DNA from: Nymphaea colorata
Taxonomy: Eukaryota; Streptophyta; Magnoliopsida; Nymphaeales; Nymphaeaceae
Reading direction: 5' to 3'
Assembly (NCBI RefSeq): GCF_008831285.2
Contig: NC_045147.1
Location: forward strand, 15,538,854-15,602,853
DNA length: 64,000 nt
Part shown: positions 38,565-53,300 of the stretch, one piece after another
Layout of the letters: the number at the start of each line of letters is the position of its first letter
How positions within the stretch are numbered: position 1 is the stretch's first letter
Position numbers and translations under genes: made by a program
The notes under the pieces: model-generated
Seen by the model: the letters and a program-made list of their open reading frames with translations, nothing else
Told to the model about the DNA's origin: nothing
Databases searched by the model: none

Positions 38565-41500
38565 TCATTGTTTTAGCCAATATTTTTATCATAAACTTTT
38601 ACATTAATGTTATTCTATTGTGGTGTCATTTCTAAAAAAGTAGAAACATCCTTTTTAAAAAGGATGGCAGGGTAGAAAGAGTCACCCTAAAAAGGACGAT
38701 AGAGTGAGAGACAGAGAGAGCAGAACAATGTCATTCACATTACTACCAAAAACCCCCAAACAAGAAGTTAGGGGATTACATCATCACAAGGGTACTACTG
38801 AAAACACCCTCAGTACAAAAGCCAAAACCTGGAAATGCTCTCATGACAAAACAGAGAGTGAGTGAAGAAAAAGAAAGAGGCGGTACAGGAAAACAGAGTA
38901 ACAGCATGACAGGGAGAGAGTGAGTGGAGAAAGAGAGTGGACAAAAAGAAAGAGGGAGCATAGTTTTAAAAAAAAAATGTAGAAGAATGTGTGGTTGATA
39001 CAGCTGACCGCACTAAATACATGTTGACTGCATCTGATGGTGTGTCAGAGCCACACTCACACTTGACGTAGGTGCAGCTCCAATTTTGTAATGTCCTCGT
39101 GACATAGGTCGCTATATGCAGGATTAAATTTCCCAAATATGAAAAGGAAAACCATCTTTCTTTTGTAAGTTCATAGGAAAAGAAGGAAAAAGGTTCTGGT
39201 GCACCTGTGGAGATAGGAGTTCACATAACAACAGAAAATCCTTATGATTTTCTGTGTCGACAGGGCAAGACATGAGTGCAGACATGGTACAGGTTTGGAA
39301 TAACCGCAAATACAGTCAACCCCATGCTAGGTGCAGTCCACCCATCCAAGTCTGGACTCAGTTCATCCAATTTTTTTTAGGGTGAACATTAACTAATATA
39401 TATCAATAATAAAGGTAAAGGCCCTCTTCCTCTTCAATTTTCACCCTCAAGCCTCTTCTCCCAGAAACCTCTCAGGTGGCCACTGGCAGCAACCTCCCTC
39501 AAGCCTCTGCAACCATCAATGCTCTCTCTCTCTCTCTCTCTCTGCGATTTTGTCCTCTCAAAATTAAATTAATTCGTTTAATTGTTTCAGAGATTTTCCA
39601 AAATTATGTGCTTGTGACTGCACATCATTTGTTCTTAAGGTTTCCTGGCACTTCTTGTCTTCAACTTGTGTGGATTGTGAGCTTCATTCACGTGATTTTA
39701 CATGTTTTTTGTGGTTCTTGATGACATGTTACACTGTCCCTCCAACTCATCTAGCTACCTTTTTCATTCACAGGCTAAAATTGTGCCCAGGATCTGATGC
39801 AACCATGCAGCAGACTGCAATAACATGAACTGTCACATACTGATAATCTCAAATCCTTTCACCATTAAATGCTAAATATTTATGGTGGTAGTGTAACATT
39901 GGCTAAAAAATCCTTCTACTACCCATTGCCAGCACCCCCACTTTCATCCACCGGTAGCTTTAAGCCAAAGCAGATGCATGCATGTGCACATGCATTCCAA
40001 GCACGTGTAGTCAGCCAGTGAACTATGACCAACAAATATGTGCTTAAAGTGGAGATCTTTGACGTCAACGTCAGTACAAATCTACTGAATAAAAGATGGG
40101 TTAACCTGGTAATTGGTATACTAAAGTTTAAAACCAATTGACACTCACATAATAACAAAGTGTGATGTAATACAATGCTATACAGGACCATGTCTTGGCA
40201 TCTTTGGTACATGGGAGGAGGTTATGTACATTAAGAAAAGTGCACTACGATAAGAAACCAACAAAATGAAGTAACTGACGTTTGTTATGATGAAGGCTCA
40301 CGACCTAGCAATAAAACTTACTCCAAGTTTAATCAGATATTAAAATGAAACTAAGGGACTTTAGTGTAACGGTTGTACAGCTCTTCGAGAATTGGGCAAG
40401 ACACTGTAAAGAATAAGATGCATTGATTAGGAATCAACAACAAAACTTGTAATATGGTATCATACCTGGAAATTGCGAGAAAGAAATCCAAACAGGGGCT
40501 TGTCCTTCTCATCTTTGCTTAGTTTAAACAACCCAGCCAAAACCTTAATTCTGCCCAGTGCCAGGTAAAGAAGTGCACAGTCCTTTGGATCTTTGTTTTT
40601 CAGATATTGTGCTCTAGCCAATTTCTCCATCTACACATGATATACCTATTGTAAAAATGTGATTCAAGAAAGAAACAAACCATAAAAAAAATTACACAGT
40701 GGTCGCAGAGGGAAATCAAGAACAAGATTACTTATCACAGCACAGATGAACGAGCAAAACAACTTGTCTACTAACTTAGAATCAATAAAGTTCATTCACA
40801 AAAGGCTCCATAGAGGAGACACAGTTGATTAAATTAACAAAAGGAAAACAATATAAGCAATAAGAAAATATAGCCACTTTTAAATTGAAAATGAGCTCAG
40901 AGTCTCAGACGTAGTCATTATGTAAATTCCACACAAACCAGAGTCTCCGTCCTAAGGGCTGAAAGTAACACTTGCAATGTTATACAAGAATAACAAAGGA
41001 ATATTAGAGAAAGAAATAACTTGAGAAAACCATTTAAAGAATTCATGCTTACATGTGTAGGTAGTAAAGAAGGAGGTTTGTTGTATAATAAAAAATGAGC
41101 TTCAACATAAGCTAAAAATCCTCTTTAAATGAAGGAAATCACACACAGGGGAATAATGTCTAAATGAGCTTAATGCCCAACAATCACATACTTGCAAAAC
41201 AGGAGACTGAATACTCAAAAAAGATGATTTGTTTATCTCACCAATGCACCAAAGATGTGCACAGAACGAAAAGGAAAAGGAAGTGTAGCAGAGAAGGACC
41301 AGCCATTAGACCAGTTCCAACATAGCAAGGCCAACTAGCAATTGGACAGCCTAGTGGCTACTTGGTCATACAAAAATGACCAGATTGCCCTCTGAAAGAA
41401 GCAGGATAGAATTTACAAAAATGACAAAATATGTATACATGTATAGAGAGAGAGAGAGAGAGCTCAACCAATCTTATTTTTCACCCCCATTTTTTTCCTC

Positions 41501-44500
41501 TCTCACCTACTCCTCTCTTCCCCTCCTTTTTTTTCCTCTCGACAACCATCCTTCCCACCCTAAGGACGGTTGATAAGGGGAGTAAGTGGACCTGAAATCT
41601 AGCCTCAAATGTGATTGGTTTAACTTGCTTCTGACATACATATAAACATAATGTTAGCGCTGTTCTTGCTAACTCCTGTTTACGCACTCACCCACAAGAG
41701 AGACAGAGCCCAGCTTTGTCTTAATGACTCAAATTCTTCATTAGCCTTTTAGGGTTAACTCCCTTTACAATCTATATGAGTGTCGTGGGCTGGGTTTATT
41801 CCATAACTGGACTGTCCACCCGACCCGACTACAGGCTAACTGACTCGCTGGGTCATAACTAAGGACCCGAAACACAAAAAGGCTGATGACTGAAACTGAG
41901 AAATGCATGATAGACTGCCCACACAAGCCTTATTGATACGGTGCCTAACACATACTTACATGAATACATAGATACATATACCTATACATATGTGTGTGTG
42001 TGTGCGTGTGCGTGTGTAGGGTGCAACATGTTTCAACACCACCCAAAGCTCACAATTACCACTAAAGGTTTACAGCAAGGAAGTGAAAAAAAGGACAAGG
42101 AAGATACTTCGTGATGAAATTGCAAGTTGATGGTCATACATGACATGAGAATATATAGTCTTTTTCAAATACTGCTCCCAAGCAAAACAGCGGTCAATCT
42201 CAATATGTTTAATTTTTTTTGCAGAACATGTAGTTTTTAGCTATGCAAACAGCATTCTTATTGCCAAACAGAGATTTGGTGAAGCAATTATCTGGATTCC
42301 CAGATCTCCAATAATATTTCTAAACGGTGCTATCTATATATTACTAAATTACTAAATTACCAATAGCCATGGCTCTGTGTTCAGACTCATTTGATCAAAA
42401 GGAAAATTTTATTCTGCTTCAAGAAACATCATGGGACCAAGAACAATGAAGCCATCTAAAAACACTGAGAAAGGAAAACATTGTTTGAGTGTCTTTCCAC
42501 CACCCCCTCCCCGACAAAGGTAGTAAGCAAATAATGCAAGAATAGTGATGGAAGATGATATAATTCTCCAATACTATTGCCTTCCTTAGGACATGTTTTT
42601 GCTTCCAAAATGGCACTTAAGGCATGTTTGGGTGACAGTTGAAACTGCGTTTGAAAAACCCATTTTTGACAATAACCTGGAACAACCACCCCATCCCCCT
42701 CCTTCCCAAGGTTTTTCACATAAAATGTTGTTTCCGTCTTATTATAAATCCTAAACAAAACACAAGGCAATTAGAATAAACAAATAACAAGCTTCTAACA
42801 GATTAACAACATATGCTTAAAATTTTTTGAAACTTTCTTCAGTCTATGACATCTCTCTAATGATTCTTTTGCTAAAAAGGTTTTTGCATTAAAAATAGAA
42901 CAAAAGGGAACATACCACTGAATATTTTTCCTGATGCACTCAAAACAAAGGGAATCAATTCATATACATACCCTTGCTCGTAGCATGGTTGCATTAGTAA
43001 ACCAAAACCCGACCCCCAAATTTTTCATTTCCAGCCAAGATGGTTCGCTCGACAGAACTGAACTCAATAGGTTCTCATGACAATCAGACTGGAAAGCCCA
43101 AGCAATCAAGCTGGAGTCCACAATCAACTCTTCAGCAAGAGCAGCTCTTCCAAACTTTCGATGAAAATGCAACTTGACAAAACGTACAGCAACCCAAAAC
43201 CTTGATACAAAACATTTAGTTGACTTCAGAAAGGAAAATCAGAGGAATTCAGGAAGATGAAGTACATGCCGATCTAATTATCAAATATCTCACTAGAATC
43301 AATACTGGAGGACAACATAAGAGATCTTTGATATGGTGATAAATCTCATGTATGTTTCTTGATGACAAAAGTATGGGATTTTACAAAAGATTAGTTTTTC
43401 TGAAGACACTGGGAAAGAAACATGGCAAGTCAAAACTAGAAAACAGAGAAAATTAAATAAAGCATTTGTAAGTAAGAAAATGTTAAAAAAAAATTAATCA
43501 CGTACTATGGATTTATCATGGTTCTATCAGGAACTATGTTGTCAAGGGCACATCAGGCAACCTTGCACACCTAGGCCTTTGAGGACCATCTTAGTCAAAA
43601 GACTCAAAACTACTGGGATGTTGCCTAGTGTGCCCAGGTGACAGGAAGCTATGAGTTTTGACTTAATTCTTCTTCTGCTTCATCATCATCTTCTTCTTCT
43701 TTTACTTTTTCTTCATCTTTTTTTCTCCCATAGTTTTTTTTGTCTTCCCCATTTTCCTTTTTATTTTTTCTTCTTTCTATTTCGCACATAATTTTGCCAG
43801 GCTTAAGAATAAATGCAGTATATGTAAATTGTATGGCTAAACATCTTTCGGCTTAACATGTATGTATATATACATTTGTACGTATATCAAGAATAATCTC
43901 ATGTATCTTGAATACCAGTCATATTTAATATGTATCTGTATAATCCAGAATAAATGCAGTATACACAATTCTTAAACAATTATAACACGTGTACTAGAAA
44001 GAGCATATCTATTATGTAATTAATATCTATTATATGTATTATAACATTCTAAATTGTAAATCTGCTCTTTGGGTGAATGTTAAAGCTAACTAAATGTGAT
44101 GTTTCAGTCATAACTTTAACTACATTAGTTTTACATTAAAATGTTTAATGTAATAGTGGTTCAATTGTTTCCTTGTTATAAATAGATGCCCATATGTTCA
44201 GCTTTGTTATTGATTTTATATTTAATAATGTTTTCTTTTTAACCTCATATTGCCATTTGGTCCCACCCTATGTCACACGGGTACTCCTCCTAAGGAGGAG
44301 TACCCGCACGCTACCGGTACCGGTACGGGTACGGTGGTGGGTACGCCTGGGGTGCGGCGTTGACCGCACCAAGTGTGGTCAACGTACCCAAGCGTATTTT
44401 CAACCGTTTTCAAACTCGGTCAAAGTTGACAGAGTCTAAAGTTGTCCCTTTTAAATGTTATTGTTTTTTTCATTTTAACGTTTTAAACCATTGTAACGTT

Positions 44501-45631
44501 AAATTTTTCGAAACCCTTTTTCCCTTTTTCGAAACCCTTTCGTTTCCTTGCTTCTTCTCTCACCGACGAAGGCAATGGCGACCGTCGAAGGCAAGGGCGG
44601 CGACCAGCGACGAACGGCGACGAAAGGCGGCGACAGGCGACGGCAGCGGCGACCGGCTGGAGGCAAACGGCGACGGTATTTGCTTTTTTTTTCATCTTTT
44701 TCTCATTTTCTGTCGAGCTTCTGAGCCTTCCATCGTCTCTGGTGCCGGCTGACGGCGCTTTTCACCGGCTGAGGCTTATTTTTTGTGAATCCACTTTTAT
44801 GTTCATCGCCAGCAATTGGTTCCCTCTTTGTTGTTCTTTTTTTTTTGTTCCCTCTTTTTGTTTGTAATGTAAAAACCTCTGTGTTTCCTTTATTTGTGCT
44901 TATGCTTCTCGGCACATTTATTGATCTCTCATCTCTCCGACCATCACTCACCAATCACCACCCACAATCTCAGTTGGTGTAAAGTGGCTCTGCAGACTCT
45001 GTCGCTGCCCACCATCTGCACACTTTCGGCGCACATCCCCTCTTGCACACTGCCTCTAGTCTGAACATTAATGTCTCTTGTTGTATCTGTTTGTAATGTA
45101 AAAAACATATATATTTAATAGTCTGTGAATGAATGAACAAATCACTATTAAATTATTAATCTACCCACCATCACTGTGCATATGAATATCTGTCTTTGTC
45201 TGTGTAGAAACAAAATATGCACGAGAGTAGAAGAAAGCACACAGATGTAACGTGGAAAACCCTCAACGCGAGGGAAGAAAAACCACGGGTGAGGAGGTCT
45301 GGTGCCCACTAGCCTCCAGACACTCTCTCTCTTCAAAACTTCATTAACTCAAAGATTAGGGTTTACAGAGATATAAGTAGTCCTAATTAGGACAAACCGG
45401 ATCGGGTAAGGATCCGGACCCGGACAACAAAACCCGTCAACAGTCTGCATCTCTGTGAATCTCCGCTGTATGCTGGGATCAGTATACTGTCAATCATTGC
45501 TTGGTGTCTCTTATCTTTTATTCTTTTGATAAATTTTGGATCATGATTTATGAATATGTTATTTATTCTGTTTATAATTTTTTAATATATATATATGTGT
45601 GAATGTGTTATTCTGTTTGAAATTTTTTTAC

Positions 45632-45684
<53 letters not shown>

Positions 45685-48600
45685 GCCATACCCCCGCACC
45701 CAAGTTTTTTTAAAATGGTTTGTACCCGTACCCGTACCTATGTGACATACTCCCACCTAGGTGTGCCTCCCCTCTAGGTTCAATTTACCCCCCTGTGCTG
45801 TGCCTAGTGCTTTTGACAACATAGACAGCAACTAGCTTGTAAATTTTTTTCTGGTATTTGTGATTATGGTTCCAACAATTTAAAGATAAAAGCATCTTCA
45901 ATAAAAAAAGATAATCCTCAAAACGGAAACCAACTTAAGGAAATTGATCCCAAGTGAGAAGTTCAACAATTCAATGAGTTCAAATTAATCTTCCAGGTCA
46001 TTTTCACATATCAGGCTACAGAGTGGTAATCTCACTTGTTTTTAATTACTTTCCATCAAAAATCGATTTTCCAATTGTAGATGCCAAATTCTGAGAAACT
46101 GGTGAATAAATTCTTTATTTTCAGTTTTGATAGTCTGAAGAAATATCATATTTAATCTTACACATATGGCGAAAACATGGAAGACACATTTTGGTGGCTA
46201 CTGGGTATTCCAGACTTGACTTCCTCTTGGTCAGATATCTTGAACTAAGACTGCTCTCAAGTCTCAACCTTAGAAAACACAACCTCCCTCCTTTCCACCC
46301 CTCCCTTCTCCATCTCTGCCCCTAACCAAACCTGTCCAGCAGATGAAGAAAATAAGCCTCCCAATGCAATAGTTTCTAGCTTTGATTCATTTTATATCAT
46401 ATTAGATCACTACAAGGTACCAGATAACAACAAAGGCATTATTTTGTTAGACCTGTTGAGTAATTTAAAATGGTTTCTAGGAATTAATTAGACAAGGTCC
46501 AGTTCTCATGAGACTGATTATGAACCAAAGCAAGTTGATATGCTAATAACAAATACAATAAGAAGGAAAGAAAATCCAGCGAGATACATCTGCATAAGCA
46601 TAAGTACCTTCGTGCAGGTTCATCAAAGCTTGCATATGTTGTAGCACCCTCTCTATCAATAATTTCTATCAAAAGGTCTACCACTGCAAGAATTTTAGTC
46701 CTTTCCACATTTCCAACATAAGGAATTTGAGATGAATTCTCCAGTATTCTAGAGAATCTCTTGATTTCAGGTTCGCCAGCACGTACAGTGAATCTATCAT
46801 AATAAGCATTTGGTGTGGTTGAGTTTTCTTGTAGAAAATCTTTCTGGAAATGTGATCCCACATGAGAGACAGATAATGAGCAATTTCCCTGGAAATATTT
46901 GGACAACTTGATCTGGTAAACACCATGGCCAGATTTGGAAACGTTCTCACTTTTTTCATGAACGTCTGAAGTAGCATTGCCATAAAGGGATGTGACAAGA
47001 TGTTCCACAGCAGCATAAGCACGCCCCTGATTTCCTGAAACATAAAAAAAAAATCCTTGGTTGCATATATAAGGTAACAAAAGTTTAGTGTTTAACAAGA
47101 ATCAGCCTATGATATTAATTTCCTTAACGTTGCAAACCAATCAATCTTAGTTGTTATGATCAGTACAGCCTGATATTGGGCTGATATTCTCAACAATTAA
47201 GTCCTACCTTAAAGAAAACAGAAAGAATTTGGAGGATTTGATTGTGCAGGGTTGTACTGATCACAACAATTAAGACGAATGAGGTTCACAAGATGAAGCT
47301 ATAACAGTGTATTCTTATAATCAAAGAAATGATAAAAATGAAATACCATGTCAAAAGGATGGTCATCACACAAAGTCTTCTGACCATATCTCAATCTATA
47401 AACTACAGAGGAATGTATGCACTAGACAGCCACCAAAACCTGTCTAGTAGTCTAGCTGCTAATTTCAAACAATTCCTGATTCATAGGAACTGAGAAACAT
47501 AAAGCAATAGGAAGTCCCAAGTCCAAACATGAGACTGATTTCTCAATATGCAAATCTCAGTTTAAATGTCACTTTGTTTTAAATTGGCCTTGAGCATTTC
47601 TGACATTGTGTTCTTTAATTTCAATAGCTTTACTTGTTTATCAAGTTACTGGTATTTTCTATTATTTTACAACCAGTGCTAAACTGTTCTTCGCTCATTT
47701 CCACTTCCTGATTCATCCAAAATTTTGACATCATCACGTTCTGACTTTGATTCTTGCACTACTTTCTCTTTGTTCCTTCCCTTTCCAGCAACTATGCTTT
47801 GACCATGAGAAGCAATAGTGCCACTTATAGATGCAAAAATAGGAAGCTGGAACAAGAAGCAGCATGAAAATCATAAAGCAAAGTAGCAATTTCAAGAGTT
47901 CAAAGGAACAGGAAGAGATAAATGAACTGAAAGGATATCAAGAAGAAGCAAGAAAGTAGTGCCTAAAAATATTTGACAATAAGAACCATGTTCTTTGAAG
48001 AAGGACCTAAAGTTCCTAGGTGAATCATGATTTATGAACATAGAAATCGAAATTCTCTTGAAATTCCCCTGATTTATGCGCCTCAATTTCCTAAACAAAT
48101 AAATTTCCACCCCCAGGAATCATGATTCATATGTTGCCCAATGGGTGTGCGCAAAACTAAAATCGTAAAATAAGCATGTAAACAGTGGCACTCATGTTTA
48201 AATGCAAGCTTCAAAGCTTTAAGGATTTTCTCAAGAAATCAATGGTCCTAAAAAAGGGATGTTTCACACAAAATAATCCCATAGAGTGTGCCACAATTGT
48301 GTGGCTCCGAATATGGAATGCCAAGATCCTTAGTTTGTGACAATGACTCCTTCACCAGGAAATTTTGAAATCAATAGTTCAACCACTTATGGTACTGAGG
48401 TGAAAAGTTGCACCTTCAATCACCTCATGTCACATGAGTGCAGATGCAGGAGATGCAGGGGCATTTGTGTGTGCGTGTGGAGGTGGGTGTGTAAAATAAG
48501 CAGATACAGGTACAGAATAAAGATACAATATAAGTGCATAACCTACAAATGACAACTTTTATAAATTTAAATTCAGGGATATGGAGAATAATAATAATAG

Positions 48601-50334
48601 TGATATATATATATATATAGAAAAATTCTCCCCTTACGCCAGGTTATTGGCATAAGGGGAGTACGACGCTGCTTACTCCCCATGTTGCACAGGGGCGACG
48701 GCACCTCCCTTGTGCAACTATTATTTGGAGGCATCGGATGCCTCCCCCCCTCTGCAAACCAAAGGGCAAGCCTGATGCCCTTTTGAGTTTTTTTTTTTTT
48801 TAAACGTAACTGGAGACGCTCCACGAGCGTCATACCCCTTACGCCAAACAAGTGGCGTAAGGGGAAACACTTTCTATACATACATACATACATACATACA
48901 TATACTTAAGAAATTGTTAAAAATAATATATATATATATATATATATATATGGAAAATGCAAGAAGAAATATGTTGTCCTTCCTTTCCCATTGAAAGAAG
49001 CACAGAACTAGGTGATGTCTCCTCTTCCTTCATCCCCTCCTTTCTAAAAATGCAGGAATGGAAAGGGGAAAGGAGGAGACCTTGCCCCCCTCTTCCTGTC
49101 TTCTCATCTCTAAGGCCACATTTGATGGCCTGGATTTGTTTGAGGGGGGACTTTTTCAAGGAAAATTCTCCACGGTAAAATGAGAAAAGGGTAAATTTTA
49201 CTTTTTATTGTTTCAGGCCATGTTTGATGGCACTGGAATTTTTTTGAAGGGTAAAAAATGCATAGTTTGATAAGTTTGGAAAAAAAATTCACGGAAAATT
49301 TTTTTGACCGTTAAAATTTTTTGACCGATTCATATCTTCCTGCCTTTTGCTACCTTCCTGCTAGAAGGTGCGGATCATGCTGTTCCTTGCAATTTGTTCT
49401 CAATGAACTGCCAGAAGGAGAGCAGAAATGAACGATGGTGAGGGTTCGTGTGAAGGAGGTGTTTCAGTTTCTCCTTTGGCATTCTTGCAGCGAACCTCTG
49501 TCTGAGCACAAGTTCTCAAATCCCATGTACTCGTGCTTTTCGATCTTGTGGATCATATTTGATATGCCAACTCCACCTGTGAACATAAATTTTCTTAATG
49601 AAGCATTCGATCTTGGATACACAGAGAAGAAAAGGCAGAGGGAGAGAAATGAAGTGGAGATGGAGCGAAAGAGGGGAAGTGGAACGAGCTTACCTGTGAA
49701 GAAATACGATCGGTCGGTCGGTCAGTAGGTCGATAGAAGGAGGAAGAGGCGGATGGCTTGCTAAGCGAAAGAGGCGTTCGGTCGATCGAAGGAAGATGCA
49801 GTGGCAACGGAGAAGGGGAACACGCACAATGGAAGAGGCAAATGAAGAGGCGGCGGCGCGGTAGAGGGAGCGCAATGGAAGAGGAACACGCACGATGGAA
49901 GAAGCCCTAACGGGCAAAAAAAAAAACCTTGAAAAAAAGTCGGACCCTCACGGGTCCGACTTTTTTCCAAGGTAAAGTTACCCTGAAACTCGATTTTTTG
50001 CACGGTAAACTTTCCCATGTTTGATGGCGCTGGTTGAAACCGTACAGAAAAGGAAAAAACACCTCGATGAACAGTGTTTTTCCTGGCCATCAAACGTGCC
50101 CTAAAAGACATAACAAGGAGGAGGTAAGTTTTTGTCCCCCTAAAGCAGAAAGAGAAAAGAGGAAATGAGATAGGCCTTCCTTGTCCCATCTTCATGGCGA
50201 GGCATAACATGGACATTTCAACCATATTAGCTATGAGTTTGAAACCTTCATCTAATGCCAGGTCAATAACCCACTTTTCCTTGACAAAAGGCCTCAATAC
50301 CAAGTGCCAAAGCCACATTAGGGCACTAAGGTGA

Positions 50335-50376
<42 letters not shown>

Positions 50377-53300
50377 TTCTCTCTCTTTCTGTGTTATTAT
50401 GTTATAAGCTTAAATGAAGGCTTCTCAGGCCCCTTCTGATAATTCAGTTGGGACCATTCCCTGCACCAGTTCCCTTTCGTTCTAGGAGTGAAAAAAGGAC
50501 AGCAGCTTTCCATTCTTTATTTAAAAAGGTGTGCAGCTGCTAGGTCCGGTTCTCATTTCTTTTTTAAAGAGGAACTATGAAGTTTAATGATCATTACAAT
50601 TTATGATTACCTGATACATGCCTGTTGCCTTTTGATAACTAGAAGCATTTTTTTTGGCATTGTAATACTGATTTAGTGTTTCTAATTTTTCTAAACTTTT
50701 AAATTTTTGTTACAGATGTTTTGAGATTTTTTCTAAAGTTGCAGCAAAAGAAATTCAATATTGCAATATGTTGTATATCATATGTCGGGCCCAATCTTAC
50801 AAACCATGGTTTGCATTTTACAATTCTGGAGAAAAGAAAAATGTGACATGAATAGAAGTGCAGCAATAAAGCATTCAAGACCCCCATTAAACTCATCATC
50901 CAAACTTTTGAGGGCATGATATGTATGTTTTAGTCAAAAGGTGATGCCACCTTATCAAGCTACAAAGATTTTAATCCTGATGGTATAGAAACTATCATTT
51001 GACTTCAGACAAGTAATCTGCCTTTTCTTTCTAGCAGTCAGATCATGTAAAAGTAACATGAAAGACAGCAGTTAAATCATCCTGCTGCAGAAATATTAAA
51101 TTTAGTAGAAGAGTTTTGTCTGACAATTAGAAAACTAACAATGTAAGACATCCTAGATTCAACATTTAACTCAACTAGTATGAGAGACATTGGATAACTT
51201 GACAGACTAAACATTTCAACAACCATCACAAATAAACTGCTTTAGTATAGTCACAAAAAGAACAAATTCAACATCAGTGTTGCTATTCACATTACCTAAG
51301 AATAAGCATAAAAGGAGTGCTTTGGGATGATAAAGTGGCAACGATCCACACCATTTCTCAGATATGTCGAGTGTGCTGGTCATTCCTCTTTTGGTAACAG
51401 AATCATTATGATGACAGTTATCTGCCACATAAATAACATCAAACTGAGTCATAGCTAAAGAGTTATAAGCTTATAAACAAATTACGCATGCAGGCTTTAG
51501 TTATGCAAATGAAAAAAGGATCATATAGATAAATGACAAGCATAGCTTCCGTGGCAAAGCAGAATTTAGATTCTACCTCTGTGCGCCTCTTTCCTCAAAC
51601 CAGCAGAATCGTCCATGAAATATTCAGGATAAGGATCAGCCTGACATTCATCAGCAGTGGCAAACGACCACTGACTAGCAATGCTAATATATTTTTCATG
51701 AAGAAGCACAATGGATAATCTTGGCCCCCACATGAAGCTCCTGCTAGAGGCTGAAGTGTGAATATGTGCAATACAAACCCAATTCTGCACCTTTAGAGAA
51801 AATTCTGACTTTATAGGATCCCAATCACTAAACTGCTTTTGTGAATAAATGCATAGTTTACTTGGCAAACAAACCCCCAACAATGATAACCCATTTCCCA
51901 TTTGTTGAAAATTTATAGCATTGATGTTATCACTAAAATGAATTTTGTCCTCTAAAATAAAGCATCCCTCATCCATAACACTAACAGAATCCCAGATATG
52001 GAGGCAACTGCAAGCATCTGAATCACTCATATTAACTGTTGCAATCTTCCCATTACCACCAGACAAGGATATTAGATCAACTGCACCAACATGAGCTCTA
52101 AACATGCCAACAAGCTGCCAATGAATCCAAAAAGTATCTGAAATCTGAAGTGCTCTATATAACCTCAGGTTTCCATCAGAACAACCAGTAGCCATGTGAT
52201 ATATAGCACTATCAATGCAGCCAGCAAGACAATCCCCAGTCTGTAGTACAGCCGCTGTTGATGCACCAGAATGGACAACATCAACACTTGTAACAATGTC
52301 GGTGTCATTATGATCGGGAAACCTTGACGAGCAGAGGCCAACAGTGATGCAATAATTGGCACCAGAAAACCCAGATTTATAAGTAGCTACTTTATCAGAT
52401 GTTACATTTCCAATGCAGCCTTTGCCAACTAAATCATGCAAATGCACAACAAATCTCCAAGTCAGAACTTGAAAAATGCCCATCCACACTCCTAAAAACA
52501 TGAAACTAGTACATGCACCTTTATCTGGACTGGTGGAATGCAAAGGAGACGTGTGGATACAGTCAGGTCCTATGTTCACATTGTGATCAGAGAATGGTAC
52601 AGTACAGACTTTGTGATGCTCAAAACTAGCATCGTTAGTTAGATCAATAACTAAACAATCAATCCCTCCTGTATGTCCAGCTAAAAGGAGCATGTTACCA
52701 TTAGAAAGTACCGGTGCCCATGCCAAACATGAGTACTTGATGCCCAAGCAATCATTATTGGACAGTATTCTACCCCTACATTTCCAAGCAGGCTGAAATG
52801 GAGTTGGCTTGCCAGGATATAAGTTTGAACTTGAAGAAAGAGACCACAATAAAATGTGCCCATCGGAATCCAAAGAAGCAGCAAGATCAATTCCAAAACT
52901 ACAAGTACACATAGCAAACTGCAAAATGTTGCTGTCGTGCCCATATTGAGTTAAAAGCTTGCAGGAAGATATAGATGCACTACTATCCTTGCTAAGTTGA
53001 TCTGAAGATGTTCCCAAAGTAACAGTTGGACACAGTGTATCCAAGTGCAACCACATAAAAGAACCACCAGGTAGTAACTGCAGCAAGGAACACCAAGTAG
53101 GTGGACCAGAAAGTCTAGTCCTTGATATAGAAGCACTAAGAAGTGCAAGACTACTTTGAAAATTTGAAGAATCAGGATAAAAAGTACTTGTTGCATTGGC
53201 ATCTGACATATTCACTTTCTTCCACAGATGCAGGCGTGGGAACCGCAATGGGGATATATCGTCTAGGCAATGAACAGCCCATAAAGAAAGAGAAGTCCCT

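Noticed and set aside
42617-42762. Possible old MITE with GGCATGTTTGGGT and a loose inverted partner
   Set aside because: The right end matches poorly and no target duplication could be read.
49761-50318. Minus-strand open frame of about 185 codons
   Set aside because: It crosses the boundary of the composite MITE and contains its hairpin; no domain seen.
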